Shown: in pieces, positions 17,532 through 26,106 of the stretch
Numbering within the stretch: position 1 is the stretch's first letter
Layout of the letters: every line of letters starts with the position of its first letter
Assembly (NCBI RefSeq): GCF_019351405.1
Contig: NZ_JAHWZX010000004.1
Span: 62,001-126,000, forward strand
Direction of reading: 5' to 3'
DNA length: 64,000 bases
Origin: Stakelama flava
GTDB lineage: Bacteria; Pseudomonadota; Alphaproteobacteria; Sphingomonadales; Sphingomonadaceae
Notes under the pieces: generated by a model
The model's input: only the letters and a program-made list of their open reading frames with translations
What the model was told of the DNA's origin: nothing
The model's database searches: none
Made by a program: the position numbers and the translations under genes

Positions 17532-19355
17532 ATGTGTGGAATTGTCGGAATCATCGGCACCGATCCGGTTTCGGACCGCCTGTTCGAAGGGCTGAAGCGA
17601 CTGGAATATCGCGGCTATGATTCCGCCGGGATCGCCACGATCGTCGATGGCAGGATCGATCGCCGTCGTGCCAAAGGCAAGCTGGCAAACCTTGCCGAGC
17701 GACTGAGGGAAGAACCGCTTCCGGGCACCGTGGGCATCGCGCATACTCGCTGGGCGACGCATGGCGCGCCCACCACCGGAAACGCCCATCCGCACGCAAC
17801 GGATGAGGTCGCGATCGTCCATAACGGCATTATCGAGAATTTCCGCCCGTTGCGCCAGGAACTGGAGGCGCGGGGCCGGACGCTCACCAGCGAAACCGAT
17901 AGCGAGGTCGTCGCGCATCTGGTCAGCGAAGCGATCGAGGCGGGGAAGCATCCGCGTGAGGCGGTGGCGGCGGTGCTTCCCCGGCTGCACGGTGCCTTCG
18001 CCATCGCGATGCTGTTCCCCCGCTATCCGGACCTGATCATCGGCGCCCGGCAGGGCGCGCCGCTGACCGTCGGCTATGGGGAGGGCGAGAATTTCCTCGG
18101 TTCGGACGCGCATGCGCTTGCTTCGCTTACCCAGCGGATCGCATATCTGGACGAAGGCGACTGGGCAGTGGTCGAGCGCGATAGCGTTCAGATATATGAT
18201 CGTGACAATGCGCCGGTCGAACGGCCGATCGTGCATTCCGGCGCTTCGGCGGCACTGGTCGACAAGGGCAATCACCGCCATTTCATGCAAAAGGAGATTT
18301 ACGAACAGCCGATGGTCGTCGCCCAGACGCTGAAATCCTATCTCCGCCCGCTTGAGGAGCAGGTCGCGCTGCCCGACATGGCGTTTGACCTTGCCGGGAT
18401 CGAGCGCGTGGCAATCATCGCATGCGGCACGGCCAGCTATGTCGGGATGATCGGCAAATACTGGATCGAGCAGTTTGCGCGGCTGCCCGTCGAAGTCGAT
18501 GTCGCGTCGGAGTTTCGCTATCGCGACCCGGTCCTGCTCCCCGGCACGCTGGGCATCGTGGTTTCGCAGTCGGGCGAGACGGCCGACACGCTCGCCGCGC
18601 TTCGCCATATGAAGCAGGCGAACGTCACAACGGCGGGGATCATCAACGTACCGACCAGCAGCATGGCGCGCGAGGTCGATCTGCTGCTTCCCACGCATGC
18701 CGGCCCCGAAATCGGCGTTGCTTCGACCAAGGCGTTCACCTGCCAATTGTCGGTGATGGCAGCACTGGCGGTGAACCTCGCCCGCGCGAAGGGCAGACTT
18801 TCCGCCGCTGACGAGGCGGAGATCGTTCGTCACCTGATCGAAGCGCCCGCGGCGCTGAACGAGGCGCTGGCGCATGATGCGGAGATCGAGGCGATGGCGC
18901 ATACCGTCGCCGCGGCGCGCGACGTTCTGTATCTGGGGCGCGGCCCAGATTATCCGCTTGCGCTGGAAGGCGCGCTGAAGCTCAAGGAAATCAGCTATAT
19001 TCACGCCGAAGGCTATGCCAGCGGCGAAATGAAGCACGGGCCGATCGCGTTGATCGACGATAATGTGCCGCTAATCGTGCTGGCGCCGTCGGGGCCGCTT
19101 TTCGATAAAACGGTCAGCAACATGAAAGAAGCGCAGGCGCGTGGCGCGCAGGTGGTGCTAATTTCGGATGCCGACGGAATTGCATCGGCGGGCGAAGACG
19201 CAGTCGCGACGATCGAGATGCCGAGGGTCCATCCGTTGATCGCGCCGCTGGTCTATGCCGTTCCGGTTCAGCTTCTCGCCTATCATGTCGCGGTTGCGAA
19301 AGGCACCGATGTCGATCAGCCGCGCAATCTCGCCAAAAGCGTCACTGTCGAATAG
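17532..19355 (+). CDS. glmS: Glutamine-fructose-6-phosphate aminotransferase (isomerizing)
   Basis: This enzyme converts fructose-6-phosphate and glutamine to glucosamine-6-phosphate. The 607-residue protein begins MCGIVGI, with Cys2 as the nucleophile of the class II glutaminase domain (residues 2-230). Two SIS isomerase domains follow, with VSQSGETADTL and SFTVE-like C-terminal AKSVTVE. The length is standard. No glmS ribozyme is seen in the short 5' region, as expected for this group. Together with glmU it forms an amino-sugar pair. Confidence 0.97.
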   Translation: MCGIVGIIGTDPVSDRLFEGLKRLEYRGYDSAGIATIVDGRIDRRRAKGKLANLAERLREEPLPGTVGIAHTRWATHGAPTTGNAHPHATDEVAIVHNGIIENFRPLRQELEARGRTLTSETDSEVVAHLVSEAIEAGKHPREAVAAVLPRLHGAFAIAMLFPRYPDLIIGARQGAPLTVGYGEGENFLGSDAHALASLTQRIAYLDEGDWAVVERDSVQIYDRDNAPVERPIVHSGASAALVDKGNHRHFMQKEIYEQPMVVAQTLKSYLRPLEEQVALPDMAFDLAGIERVAIIACGTASYVGMIGKYWIEQFARLPVEVDVASEFRYRDPVLLPGTLGIVVSQSGETADTLAALRHMKQANVTTAGIINVPTSSMAREVDLLLPTHAGPEIGVASTKAFTCQLSVMAALAVNLARAKGRLSAADEAEIVRHLIEAPAALNEALAHDAEIEAMAHTVAAARDVLYLGRGPDYPLALEGALKLKEISYIHAEGYASGEMKHGPIALIDDNVPLIVLAPSGPLFDKTVSNMKEAQARGAQVVLISDADGIASAGEDAVATIEMPRVHPLIAPLVYAVPVQLLAYHVAVAKGTDVDQPRNLAKSVTVE

Positions 19356-19417
19356 CGGGAACGCCGGACGGGGATGCGCGGTTGAGCGAGCGATCCTTCC
19401 CATTCGGAGACAGTTTC

Positions 19418-20425
19418 ATGAAAGCAGTTCGTATCGGCAGTCCGGCAAACCTCGACACGCTTCAAATCGTCGATATTCCCGATCCGGGCCAGCCTGGGCC
19501 GGGGGACATCCGGGTGCGTATCCACGCAAGTTCGCTGAACTATCATGATTACGCGGTGGTCACTGGCGCGATACCGGCAAAGCCCGGGCGCATTCCGATG
19601 GCGGATGGTGCCGGCGTGGTCGAAGCGGTAGGCGAGGATGTGGATTCGTTCGTTCCCGGCGATCATGTCGTGTCCACCTTCTTTCCGAAATGGGAGGCCG
19701 GCGGGCCGGTGACCGCCGGTTTTTCCACGACGCCTGGTGACGGTGTCGACGGGTATGCCCGTGAAGTGGCGGTTTGTCCTGCGAGTGGCTTTACCCGCGC
19801 GCCGAGGGCATGGAGTCATGCCGAAGCGGCGACGCTGACAACGGCAGGGCTGACGGCATGGCGCGCGCTGGTTGTTGATGGCGGTATCAAAGCGGGCGAT
19901 ACGGTGTTGACGCTTGGAACCGGCGGGGTTTCGATCTTCGCGGTTCAGATGGCGCAAGCAATGGGCGCACGCGTGATCGCGACATCGTCTTCCGACGCCA
20001 AGCTGGAACGTCTGACCGCAATGGGTGCTGCGCATGTCATCAACTACAAACGGACACCCGACTGGGGGAAGAAGGTCCGCGACCTGACCGATGGGCAGGG
20101 TGTCGATCATATCGTTGAGGTCGGGGGGCCGGGAACCCTGCCGCAATCGATCGAGGCGGTGCGGATTGGCGGGCACATTGCCCTGATCGGCGTACTGACC
20201 GGTCGCGGAGGCGATGTGCCTACCGCCCAGTTCATGTCGAAGCAGGCAAGGCTTCAGGGCATTACCGTTGGCAACCGCCGCCATCAGCAGGAGATGGTTC
20301 GTGGTCTTGAAGCGATGGCATTGCGCCCCGTGATCGATCGCAGTTTCGCGCTGGATCAGATCGCCGATGCATTCCGCCACGAGAAATCAGGCGAGCATTT
20401 CGGGAAGATCGTTCTTGAATTTTGA
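19418..20425 (+). CDS. Zinc-type alcohol dehydrogenase-like / quinone oxidoreductase
   Basis: A 335-residue medium-chain dehydrogenase/reductase, cytoplasmic and NAD(P)-dependent. The GroES-like N-terminal domain contains LNYHDYAVVTG and DGAGVVEAVGEDV. The Rossmann motif is LGTGGVSIFAVQMA near residue 170. The classical zinc ligand pattern is not evident in the N-terminal domain, so it is nearer to quinone oxidoreductases. ATG 19418 follows GGAG with a 9-base spacing. A strong terminator follows at once, so it ends its transcript. Substrate unknown. Confidence 0.85.
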   Translation: MKAVRIGSPANLDTLQIVDIPDPGQPGPGDIRVRIHASSLNYHDYAVVTGAIPAKPGRIPMADGAGVVEAVGEDVDSFVPGDHVVSTFFPKWEAGGPVTAGFSTTPGDGVDGYAREVAVCPASGFTRAPRAWSHAEAATLTTAGLTAWRALVVDGGIKAGDTVLTLGTGGVSIFAVQMAQAMGARVIATSSSDAKLERLTAMGAAHVINYKRTPDWGKKVRDLTDGQGVDHIVEVGGPGTLPQSIEAVRIGGHIALIGVLTGRGGDVPTAQFMSKQARLQGITVGNRRHQQEMVRGLEAMALRPVIDRSFALDQIADAFRHEKSGEHFGKIVLEF

Positions 20426-20434
20426 TCGGATAGG

Positions 20435-20466
20435 GTGGCGGCCATCGCGAACGGCCGCCACTTTTT
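20435..20466 (+). terminator. Rho-independent terminator after the oxidoreductase
   Basis: A perfect 9-bp stem (GTGGCGGCC 20435-20443 with GGCCGCCAC 20453-20461) is followed by TTTTT. It lies ten bases past the stop at 20425 and just before the convergent manA stop at 20472. Confidence 0.9.
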
Positions 20467-20471
20467 CGCGA

Positions 20472-21305
20472 TCAGGAAATATCGGCCAGCGTCTCGCCGC
20501 AATAGGCGACCAGCAGATCGCCATCCGAGCCGACATTGACTGCGGCGCTACCGGTTACCGCTACGCATTGGCCGGCAGTCCATTCGACGGAATCGGCGGT
20601 GCCCGATCCGCTGACCGGCACCAGCCAGGCGGCCTCTCCGTCCGGCAAGGTGATCGTGCGTTCGCATTGCCGCCAGCGTTCAAGCACGAATTTCGGCCCC
20701 TTGGCGAGTAGCGTGCGATCCGGAGCGGGGGATGGCGGAACAGCGAGCGGTACGAAGGGTTGCGCTCGCGATACCGCTACGCCCTCCTCAAGGTGAAGTT
20801 CGCGCGGACGGCCATAATCGTACAGGCGATAGGTGAGGTCGACATTCTGCTGCACCTCGATCAGCGTAATCCCCGCGCCGATCGCATGCACCGTGCCTGC
20901 TTGCGAATAGAAATAATCACCCGGCTTTACCGGTTTCCAGTCGAGAAGGTGTTCGATGGACCCGTCCAGCGCAGCGGTGCGAAGCTGTTCGGCATCAAGC
21001 GGTTCGTTCGTACCGAGCGCGATAGTCGAATCGGGTTCGGCAGCCAGCACCAGCCACGCCTCATCCTTCCCGCGCGGATAGCCTGCGCGCCGCGCATCCG
21101 AATCGTCGGGATGCACCTGAACCGACAATTTTTCGCTGGTAAAAAGATATTTGACGAGCAGTTCGTCGGGAAAACCTTTGGGCGTCTGAAACCAGACTTC
21201 CCCTATCGGATCGTCCTGCGGGTCGGGGTTTTCAAATCCCGGCCAGAGCGCATGCCGCCCCCACGGCTTCGCCACGCGATGGGTTTCAAGCAGAATAGCG
21301 GCCAC
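20472..21305 (-). CDS. manA: Class I mannose-6-phosphate isomerase
   Basis: A 277-residue cupin-type, zinc-dependent isomerase that interconverts mannose-6-phosphate and fructose-6-phosphate, feeding GDP-mannose and exopolysaccharide synthesis. Metal-site segments are visible as LSVQVHPDD, KDEAWLVL and GTVHAIGAGITLIEVQQ. The start is a GTG at 21305 after a strong GGGAGG, which is the only good ribosome site here. The 407-base upstream region carries a promoter-like sequence and a tiny ORF. The protein is shorter than E. coli ManA, as is usual for this bacterial subfamily. Confidence 0.9.
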   Translation of the reverse strand: MAAILLETHRVAKPWGRHALWPGFENPDPQDDPIGEVWFQTPKGFPDELLVKYLFTSEKLSVQVHPDDSDARRAGYPRGKDEAWLVLAAEPDSTIALGTNEPLDAEQLRTAALDGSIEHLLDWKPVKPGDYFYSQAGTVHAIGAGITLIEVQQNVDLTYRLYDYGRPRELHLEEGVAVSRAQPFVPLAVPPSPAPDRTLLAKGPKFVLERWRQCERTITLPDGEAAWLVPVSGSGTADSVEWTAGQCVAVTGSAAVNVGSDGDLLVAYCGETLADIS

Positions 21306-21497
21306 GTAACCTCCCGTTCGACTGCAAGCCGCCTGGTATCAGGCGATTGTCCGGAAAGAGGTGTATTGCCCGTTTAAAAAAGCGCCGTCCAGCGCCCCAC
21401 CGCTGTCGCGTTCTAAAAAGCGCGACGATATACCCTTGGTATGAGATGAGCCGGACGGGCAATCCATACTGGATCGACCATCCGGCCAGATCGAGTC

Positions 21498-21554
21498 TTA
21501 GTACGGACGGATGATATCGCCGCCCAGACCATCTTTGAAAAGAATCGAAAACAT
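21498..21554 (-). CDS. Possible 18-residue leader peptide or microprotein
   Basis: ATG at 21554 follows GGGAGAAG at a 6-base spacing and opens an 18-codon frame (MFSILFKDGLGGDIIRPY) ending in TAA. It lies about 30 bases after a good promoter match and about 190 bases before manA on the same strand. The frame, ribosome site and promoter agree, but coding cannot be proved for so short an ORF. Confidence 0.4.
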   Translation of the reverse strand: MFSILFKDGLGGDIIRPY

Positions 21555-21591
21555 AGACTTCTCCCATACGCGCATCAGGCGCGCACAAATA

Positions 21592-21620
21592 TAGTTAACA
21601 AGAAATTAACGAAGTTTCAA
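21592..21620 (-). promoter_or_regulatory. Predicted sigma70 promoter upstream of manA
   Basis: On the minus strand TTGAAA (21615-21620) is followed after 17 bases by TAACTA (21592-21597). Transcription would start near 21585, so the manA message would have a leader of about 280 bases that includes the tiny ORF at 21498-21554 and the inverted repeat GTCGCG/CGCGAC near 21405-21430. Confidence 0.55.
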
Positions 21621-21658
21621 CCGGACTGCGGCGGGGTTTGGCCAGAGCGGAGGTCAAA

Positions 21659-21709
21659 ATGCTGCCGGACCTTAATATTTTTTTCAGGGGTAGGGCTTAC
21701 GCCGAATGA
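21659..21709 (+). CDS. Possible 16-residue leader peptide before the EAL gene
   Basis: ATG at 21659 follows GGAGG with a 6-base spacing, a near-ideal ribosome site, and opens MLPDLNIFFRGRAYAE before TGA. The stop is three bases from the ATG of the EAL-domain gene at 21713, which has no good ribosome site of its own. Translation may be coupled. Seen: the site and frame. Inferred: coupling. Confidence 0.4.
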   Translation: MLPDLNIFFRGRAYAE

Positions 21710-21712
21710 AGA

Positions 21713-23149
21713 ATGGTTGAGCTACGTGGACATCCCATGCCGAACCGTCGGCTTGCGCTCTCGCCGCGAATTATCCTCGGCGGTGCCTGCACGAATGGCA
21801 TAGTCCGGCAATGTGAGTATAAACGCCATGCGGACATGCCGCTGACCCTGAAATTCGATACGCCTGGTAATGTGTCCGAATCGGAAAATGATGATGATCG
21901 ACCCCTGATCCCCTTCTGGCGCGGGCTTGCGCTTATCGAAATCGAAAATTTTGCGTCGCTTCGGCGCCATTTGGGACGGGAGGGAGCGGCCGAACTGGCA
22001 GACAAGGTAAGCAACCTGCTTCATGCGGAAGTTCCGGACGCGCAGGTCGAAACGGTGGGCCGCCAGCTGGTTGAGGTTTCCTTTACGTGCGAGCGTCCTG
22101 ATGTCGCCGGCGACATACTTCGCGCCATGGAAAAACTCCGCGACGTTCCCGTGTCGATCGGGCGGGAGCGTTACATGGTCAATATGACGATCGGCGCTGC
22201 GCTCGCCCCGTCGTTCGACGATGACGAAGTTCGCCTTTCTGAAGCGGCGGAAGCCGCGCTCGACCAGGCACGCAAGGATCGTCAGACCGTTTTGTTCGAT
22301 CTGTCGCGCGAGGAGCTTAAATTCCATCGACCGGCATTGGTGCGCGAACTCCCGCGAGCAATCGCCGCTGGCGAGCTTTTCATGCAATATCAGCCGAAAA
22401 TCCATTTGCGGCGACAGGACATCGCGAGTGCCGAAGCGCTGGTTCGCTGGCAGCATCCCTCGCGCGGGCTTATCATGCCCGGCGATTTCATTGCCGCTGC
22501 GGAAGAGGCCGGCAGTATCGCCGCATTGTCCTTATGGGGCATAAAGCAGGTGATCGCCGACCAGCGCAGGCTTGCTGCAACGGGGCATGATATCCCGATT
22601 TTCATCAACATATCCGGCGTGTTGTTGGCGGATGCCGATTTTGTTGTCGAAGCGTGTCGGCTGTTGAAGGGCAGCAAGGCCAAGATCGGATTTGAGATTA
22701 CCGAAACGGCAGTTATTCGCGATCCTGCCGTTGCGTTGCGGCATCTTCAGCAATTTGCGGACATCGGTATTCCAGTTGCGATCGACGATTATGGCGCGGG
22801 GCTTTCCTCGCTCGCCTATCTGAAGCAACTGCCTGCATCGGAACTGAAGATCGACAAGATGTTCATCACCCAGCTGACCAGCAGCAATCGCGACCCCCTG
22901 ATCGTGCGATCCACCATCGACCTTGCGCATGCCATGGAAATGGAAGTGACGGCGGAAGGTGTCGAATCCCCCGCAGCGCTCGCGTTGCTCAGCGTAATGG
23001 GATGCGATCTAGTTCAGGGTTATCTGATCAGTCGTCCGCTTAATTTCGACGCTTTTCTGACCTTCGTCGAAAAAGAGGGGCATCGCGCAATGTCTATGCC
23101 GTCAATGCCCGGCATCCAACGTAATGAAGCGTTCTGGAAACGTGCTTGA
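21713..23149 (+). CDS. Cyclic-di-GMP phosphodiesterase, degenerate GGDEF plus EAL
   Basis: Up to 478 residues, with no signal peptide or membrane segment. The first half is a GGDEF-like domain without the GGDEF motif, so it should not make c-di-GMP. The EAL domain is complete: AEALVRWQHP, the Asn in INISG, EITET, IDDYGAG, LKIDKMF, EGVES and QGYL, so hydrolysis of c-di-GMP is expected. The start is uncertain: 21713 (coupled to the tiny ORF), 21737, or MPLTLKF at 21836, nearer the recognisable domain. The 3' end overlaps the next gene by 26 bases, which suggests one signalling operon with the kinase and receiver. Confidence 0.88.
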   Translation: MVELRGHPMPNRRLALSPRIILGGACTNGIVRQCEYKRHADMPLTLKFDTPGNVSESENDDDRPLIPFWRGLALIEIENFASLRRHLGREGAAELADKVSNLLHAEVPDAQVETVGRQLVEVSFTCERPDVAGDILRAMEKLRDVPVSIGRERYMVNMTIGAALAPSFDDDEVRLSEAAEAALDQARKDRQTVLFDLSREELKFHRPALVRELPRAIAAGELFMQYQPKIHLRRQDIASAEALVRWQHPSRGLIMPGDFIAAAEEAGSIAALSLWGIKQVIADQRRLAATGHDIPIFINISGVLLADADFVVEACRLLKGSKAKIGFEITETAVIRDPAVALRHLQQFADIGIPVAIDDYGAGLSSLAYLKQLPASELKIDKMFITQLTSSNRDPLIVRSTIDLAHAMEMEVTAEGVESPAALALLSVMGCDLVQGYLISRPLNFDAFLTFVEKEGHRAMSMPSMPGIQRNEAFWKRA

Positions 23150-25646
23150 TTTAAAAAGATGCCCGGCAAGAAGAAGTTCGCTTGCACGTCGTAAAATAGC
23201 ATCGAAGCTCTATTTTTTCGCCATTTTTAGCGTGTTTTGTTTGGCATTATTTAATCAAGCTTTTGCGGGTCCAAGGCCAGCGCACATTCGGATTCGCATC
23301 CAAAACCTACACGAACTAATGATGGCTAATCCTGAAAAAGCATCCAAGGAGGCAGATAAATTATACAAAGAACTTAAAAAATATCCGTCAGACAAAGAAG
23401 AAATTATTGCTCGAACAAACACCTTGGCAGTAAAGGCTGAGGCCGAGATGCGTTTAGGCCGAGTTAATGTCGCTGATAAGCTAGTTTATGAGGCAATGAA
23501 TATAATAAAAAATTTTGGAGATTTAAAAGTAAAGGGAGATTTGCTTCTAACTAAATCTTCTATTGAATCCTCAAAGGGTTCGCCTGCAAGAGCTTTAATA
23601 GATCTTCATCAAGCTTTTGATATATTCCGGAAAAATAATGATACTAGAGGGCAGTCGGTAGCATTACAAAACATAGCGTTTTTATATTCATCTGCAAATG
23701 ATAATAGTCAAGCTGAAAAATATTATAAACAAGCAAAAGAGATTTACAGTTCAGATGATTTATTAGAACTTTCTCTTCATAATAATTTAGCTAGCGTATT
23801 TCTACAACTGGAAAAATACAAACAATCAGAAAAGGAGTACGAGTTAGCGCTTATTAACGCAAAAAATCTTAGTAATACTCCTCTCCAAGCTCGTATTTTA
23901 GGAAACATAGCGAGAGTTCGTCTTGAAAGTGGTGACGTATCTAGCGCTCAAACCTATCTTAAAAAAGCATTTTCAGAAGCAGAAAAATCTAAAGTTTCAT
24001 TGATACTGCCGCAATTGATGGCTACTCAGGCCAGAGCATATTTTATGCAGAGTCGTTACAAATCTGCTGTAAATATTATAGATAAACTTTATGAAGATGC
24101 TGATTCCGGTGATTTCTACTACGCCCATTACGTTGCCTATCAGGTGTATGACGCGGTGGGGGACAGCGACAAGGCGTTGAAGCATCTGGCCGCCGCGAAG
24201 CGCCTTAATGACGAGGCAACGAAGGTGGCGAGTTCCACCAATGCCGCGCTTGCCGCCGCGCGGTTCGATTTTCAGAATCAGGAACTGAAAATCGCCAAGC
24301 TGAAGGCGGACGAACTGCGGCGCAATGTTGCGTTCGAACGATCGCGCTCGCGGTTTCAGCGGACCTTGTTCGCAAGTATCGGCGGGGCGACGCTGGTCCT
24401 GATCGCGGTGCTGTCGTTCAGCCTGTTCACGATCAGGCGCAGCCGCAACCGCGAACGCGAAACGAACAGCAAGTTGAATGCGAGCAACATAGCGCTTGAA
24501 AAAGCGCTGGCCGCGAAGACCGAATTCCTGGCCACCACCAGCCATGAAATCAGGACGCCGCTGAACGGAATTCTCGGCATGACACAGGTCATGCTTGCCG
24601 ACGCCGCAGTGCAGAACGGCACCCGTGAGCGCATTGGCGTGATCCATGGGGCGGGGGTCACCATGCGCGCGCTGGTCGACGACATTCTCGACGTAGCGAA
24701 GATGGAAACGGGCGATCTGACCATCGAGCGCCGCGCGATGGACCTGCAAGCGACGCTTCGCGAGGTTGCGGCGGTATGGCGCGATCAGGCGCACAGCCGC
24801 GGTCTGGATTTCACGCTGGATATCGACCGTGCGCCGCAATGGATCGAGAGCGATGCTGGCCGTATCCGGCAGATCATCTTCAACCTGCTCGCCAATGCCC
24901 TGAAATTTACCGAACGTGGCGGCATCGGGATCATCGTTGATGCTATGGGCGCAGGTGAAGCCGAGCAGCTCCGCATCACGGTGACCGACACCGGGATCGG
25001 CATTCCAGCCGACCAGCTCGAAGAAATTTTCGACTCGTTCAAACAGGTCGATGGCGGCACCACCCGCAAATTCGGCGGGACGGGTCTTGGCCTTTCGATC
25101 TGCCGCAACCTCGCCATGGCGCTTGATGGCACCATCACGGTCGAGAGCGACCTTGATACGGGATCGAAATTCATCGTCACGCTGCCGCTGGAAAGGGTGG
25201 CACCGCCACGGAACGATAACCGTGAAAAAAAAGAGGGCCCCGAACTACTGGTGCTGGAACGCAATCCGATCGCGCGCGGGGTATGGAAGCGCACGCTTGG
25301 CGAGCATGCCGGAACGTTGAACTTCGCCAGCGATTCGCAGGAAGCGTGCGCGGTTCTGGCCGACGGCGCGGTTTCGCTGGTGTTGCTGGACGAAGGCACG
25401 CTCACGCATGACGAGGGACAAGCATTTGAGATCGTCGGCGAAATCGCCCGGACGGCGCATGGCATCGGCACCCCGGTCGCGGTGATGTGGAAGGCGCCTG
25501 ACGAAGCGGTCCACAGCCGGCTTGTCGAGGCAGGAGCCGACCATATCATCGAAAAGCCGATCACGCGTGCCGCGCTGGTCGGCCGCGTGTTTGGAAGCGG
25601 GGAAGAGCGCGGAATCGCGCAGGCCCTTGTATCGCGCGCGGCATAG
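23124..25646 (+). CDS. TPR-containing hybrid sensor histidine kinase with mosaic base composition
   Basis: An 840-residue kinase. A signal peptide or first membrane segment (about residues 28-48) leads to a predicted periplasmic tetratricopeptide-repeat sensor (about 55-375). A second membrane segment follows (about 412-435), then HisKA with TTSHEIRTPLNG, HATPase with NLLANALKF, DTGIGIP and GTGLGLSICRN, and a C-terminal receiver-like domain (about 705-830). The receiver lacks the usual acidic pair (ERNP instead of DDxx) but keeps LLDE and EKP. Bases from about 23190 to 24115 are strikingly AT-rich while the kinase half is normal, which suggests that the sensor was acquired or exchanged. The start may be ATG 23124 or GTG 23142. 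Confidence 0.88.
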   Translation: MKRSGNVLDLKRCPARRSSLARRKIASKLYFFAIFSVFCLALFNQAFAGPRPAHIRIRIQNLHELMMANPEKASKEADKLYKELKKYPSDKEEIIARTNTLAVKAEAEMRLGRVNVADKLVYEAMNIIKNFGDLKVKGDLLLTKSSIESSKGSPARALIDLHQAFDIFRKNNDTRGQSVALQNIAFLYSSANDNSQAEKYYKQAKEIYSSDDLLELSLHNNLASVFLQLEKYKQSEKEYELALINAKNLSNTPLQARILGNIARVRLESGDVSSAQTYLKKAFSEAEKSKVSLILPQLMATQARAYFMQSRYKSAVNIIDKLYEDADSGDFYYAHYVAYQVYDAVGDSDKALKHLAAAKRLNDEATKVASSTNAALAAARFDFQNQELKIAKLKADELRRNVAFERSRSRFQRTLFASIGGATLVLIAVLSFSLFTIRRSRNRERETNSKLNASNIALEKALAAKTEFLATTSHEIRTPLNGILGMTQVMLADAAVQNGTRERIGVIHGAGVTMRALVDDILDVAKMETGDLTIERRAMDLQATLREVAAVWRDQAHSRGLDFTLDIDRAPQWIESDAGRIRQIIFNLLANALKFTERGGIGIIVDAMGAGEAEQLRITVTDTGIGIPADQLEEIFDSFKQVDGGTTRKFGGTGLGLSICRNLAMALDGTITVESDLDTGSKFIVTLPLERVAPPRNDNREKKEGPELLVLERNPIARGVWKRTLGEHAGTLNFASDSQEACAVLADGAVSLVLLDEGTLTHDEGQAFEIVGEIARTAHGIGTPVAVMWKAPDEAVHSRLVEAGADHIIEKPITRAALVGRVFGSGEERGIAQALVSRAA

Positions 25647-25699
25647 CGCAATAGCGGTGTCGTAATGAACAAACACACAGCCATCGGACCACCAGAACG

Positions 25700-26092
25700 G
25701 TGAACGTACTTTTCATCGAAGACGACCCGATGAACCGCCGGGTAGTGCGCGACATGCTTGACGTCGCAGGCGCACATATGGCCGAGGCGGAACTCGCCGA
25801 TATCGGCCTTGCGAAAATCGATGCGGAGGATTTCGACGTGATCCTGGTCGACCTTCGCATGCCCGGAATGGACGGGTTCGAGGCGATCCGCCATATCCGC
25901 GCGCGCGACGATGCCAAGCGCGATCTGCCGATCATCGTGGTCACGGCCGATACGGCGGTCGATTTGCGCGAACGCTGCCTGAAGGCGGGGGCCGACGAAG
26001 TGTTGTTCAAGCCGGTTGCGATGGACGCGCTGTTCGAAACCATCGGTGCCGTCCTTGCCGAAAAGGGCGGCGAGGACGGCGAGATTCTATAG
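25700..26092 (+). CDS. Stand-alone response-regulator receiver protein
   Basis: A 130-residue single-domain receiver. The acidic pair is IEDDP near the start, the phospho-acceptor is the Asp of VDLRMPGMDG (about residue 52), Thr is in VVTAD, and Lys is in LFKPV. There is no output domain, as in DivK-like and phosphorelay shuttle proteins. The start is a GTG at 25700, 54 bases after the hybrid kinase. Because the kinase's own receiver is degenerate, this protein is the likely phosphoryl acceptor (inference). Confidence 0.88.
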   Translation: MNVLFIEDDPMNRRVVRDMLDVAGAHMAEAELADIGLAKIDAEDFDVILVDLRMPGMDGFEAIRHIRARDDAKRDLPIIVVTADTAVDLRERCLKAGADEVLFKPVAMDALFETIGAVLAEKGGEDGEIL

Positions 26093-26106
26093 GTTCATCC
26101 AGCCGC

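Noticed and set aside
17511-19037. A 508-codon minus-strand frame opposite glmS
   Set aside because: glmS is certain; the antisense product is an artefact.
21286-21588. A 100-codon open frame on the minus strand upstream of manA
   Set aside because: It has no ribosome site, overlaps manA's start, covers the better-supported 18-codon ORF in another frame, and shows no recognisable motif.
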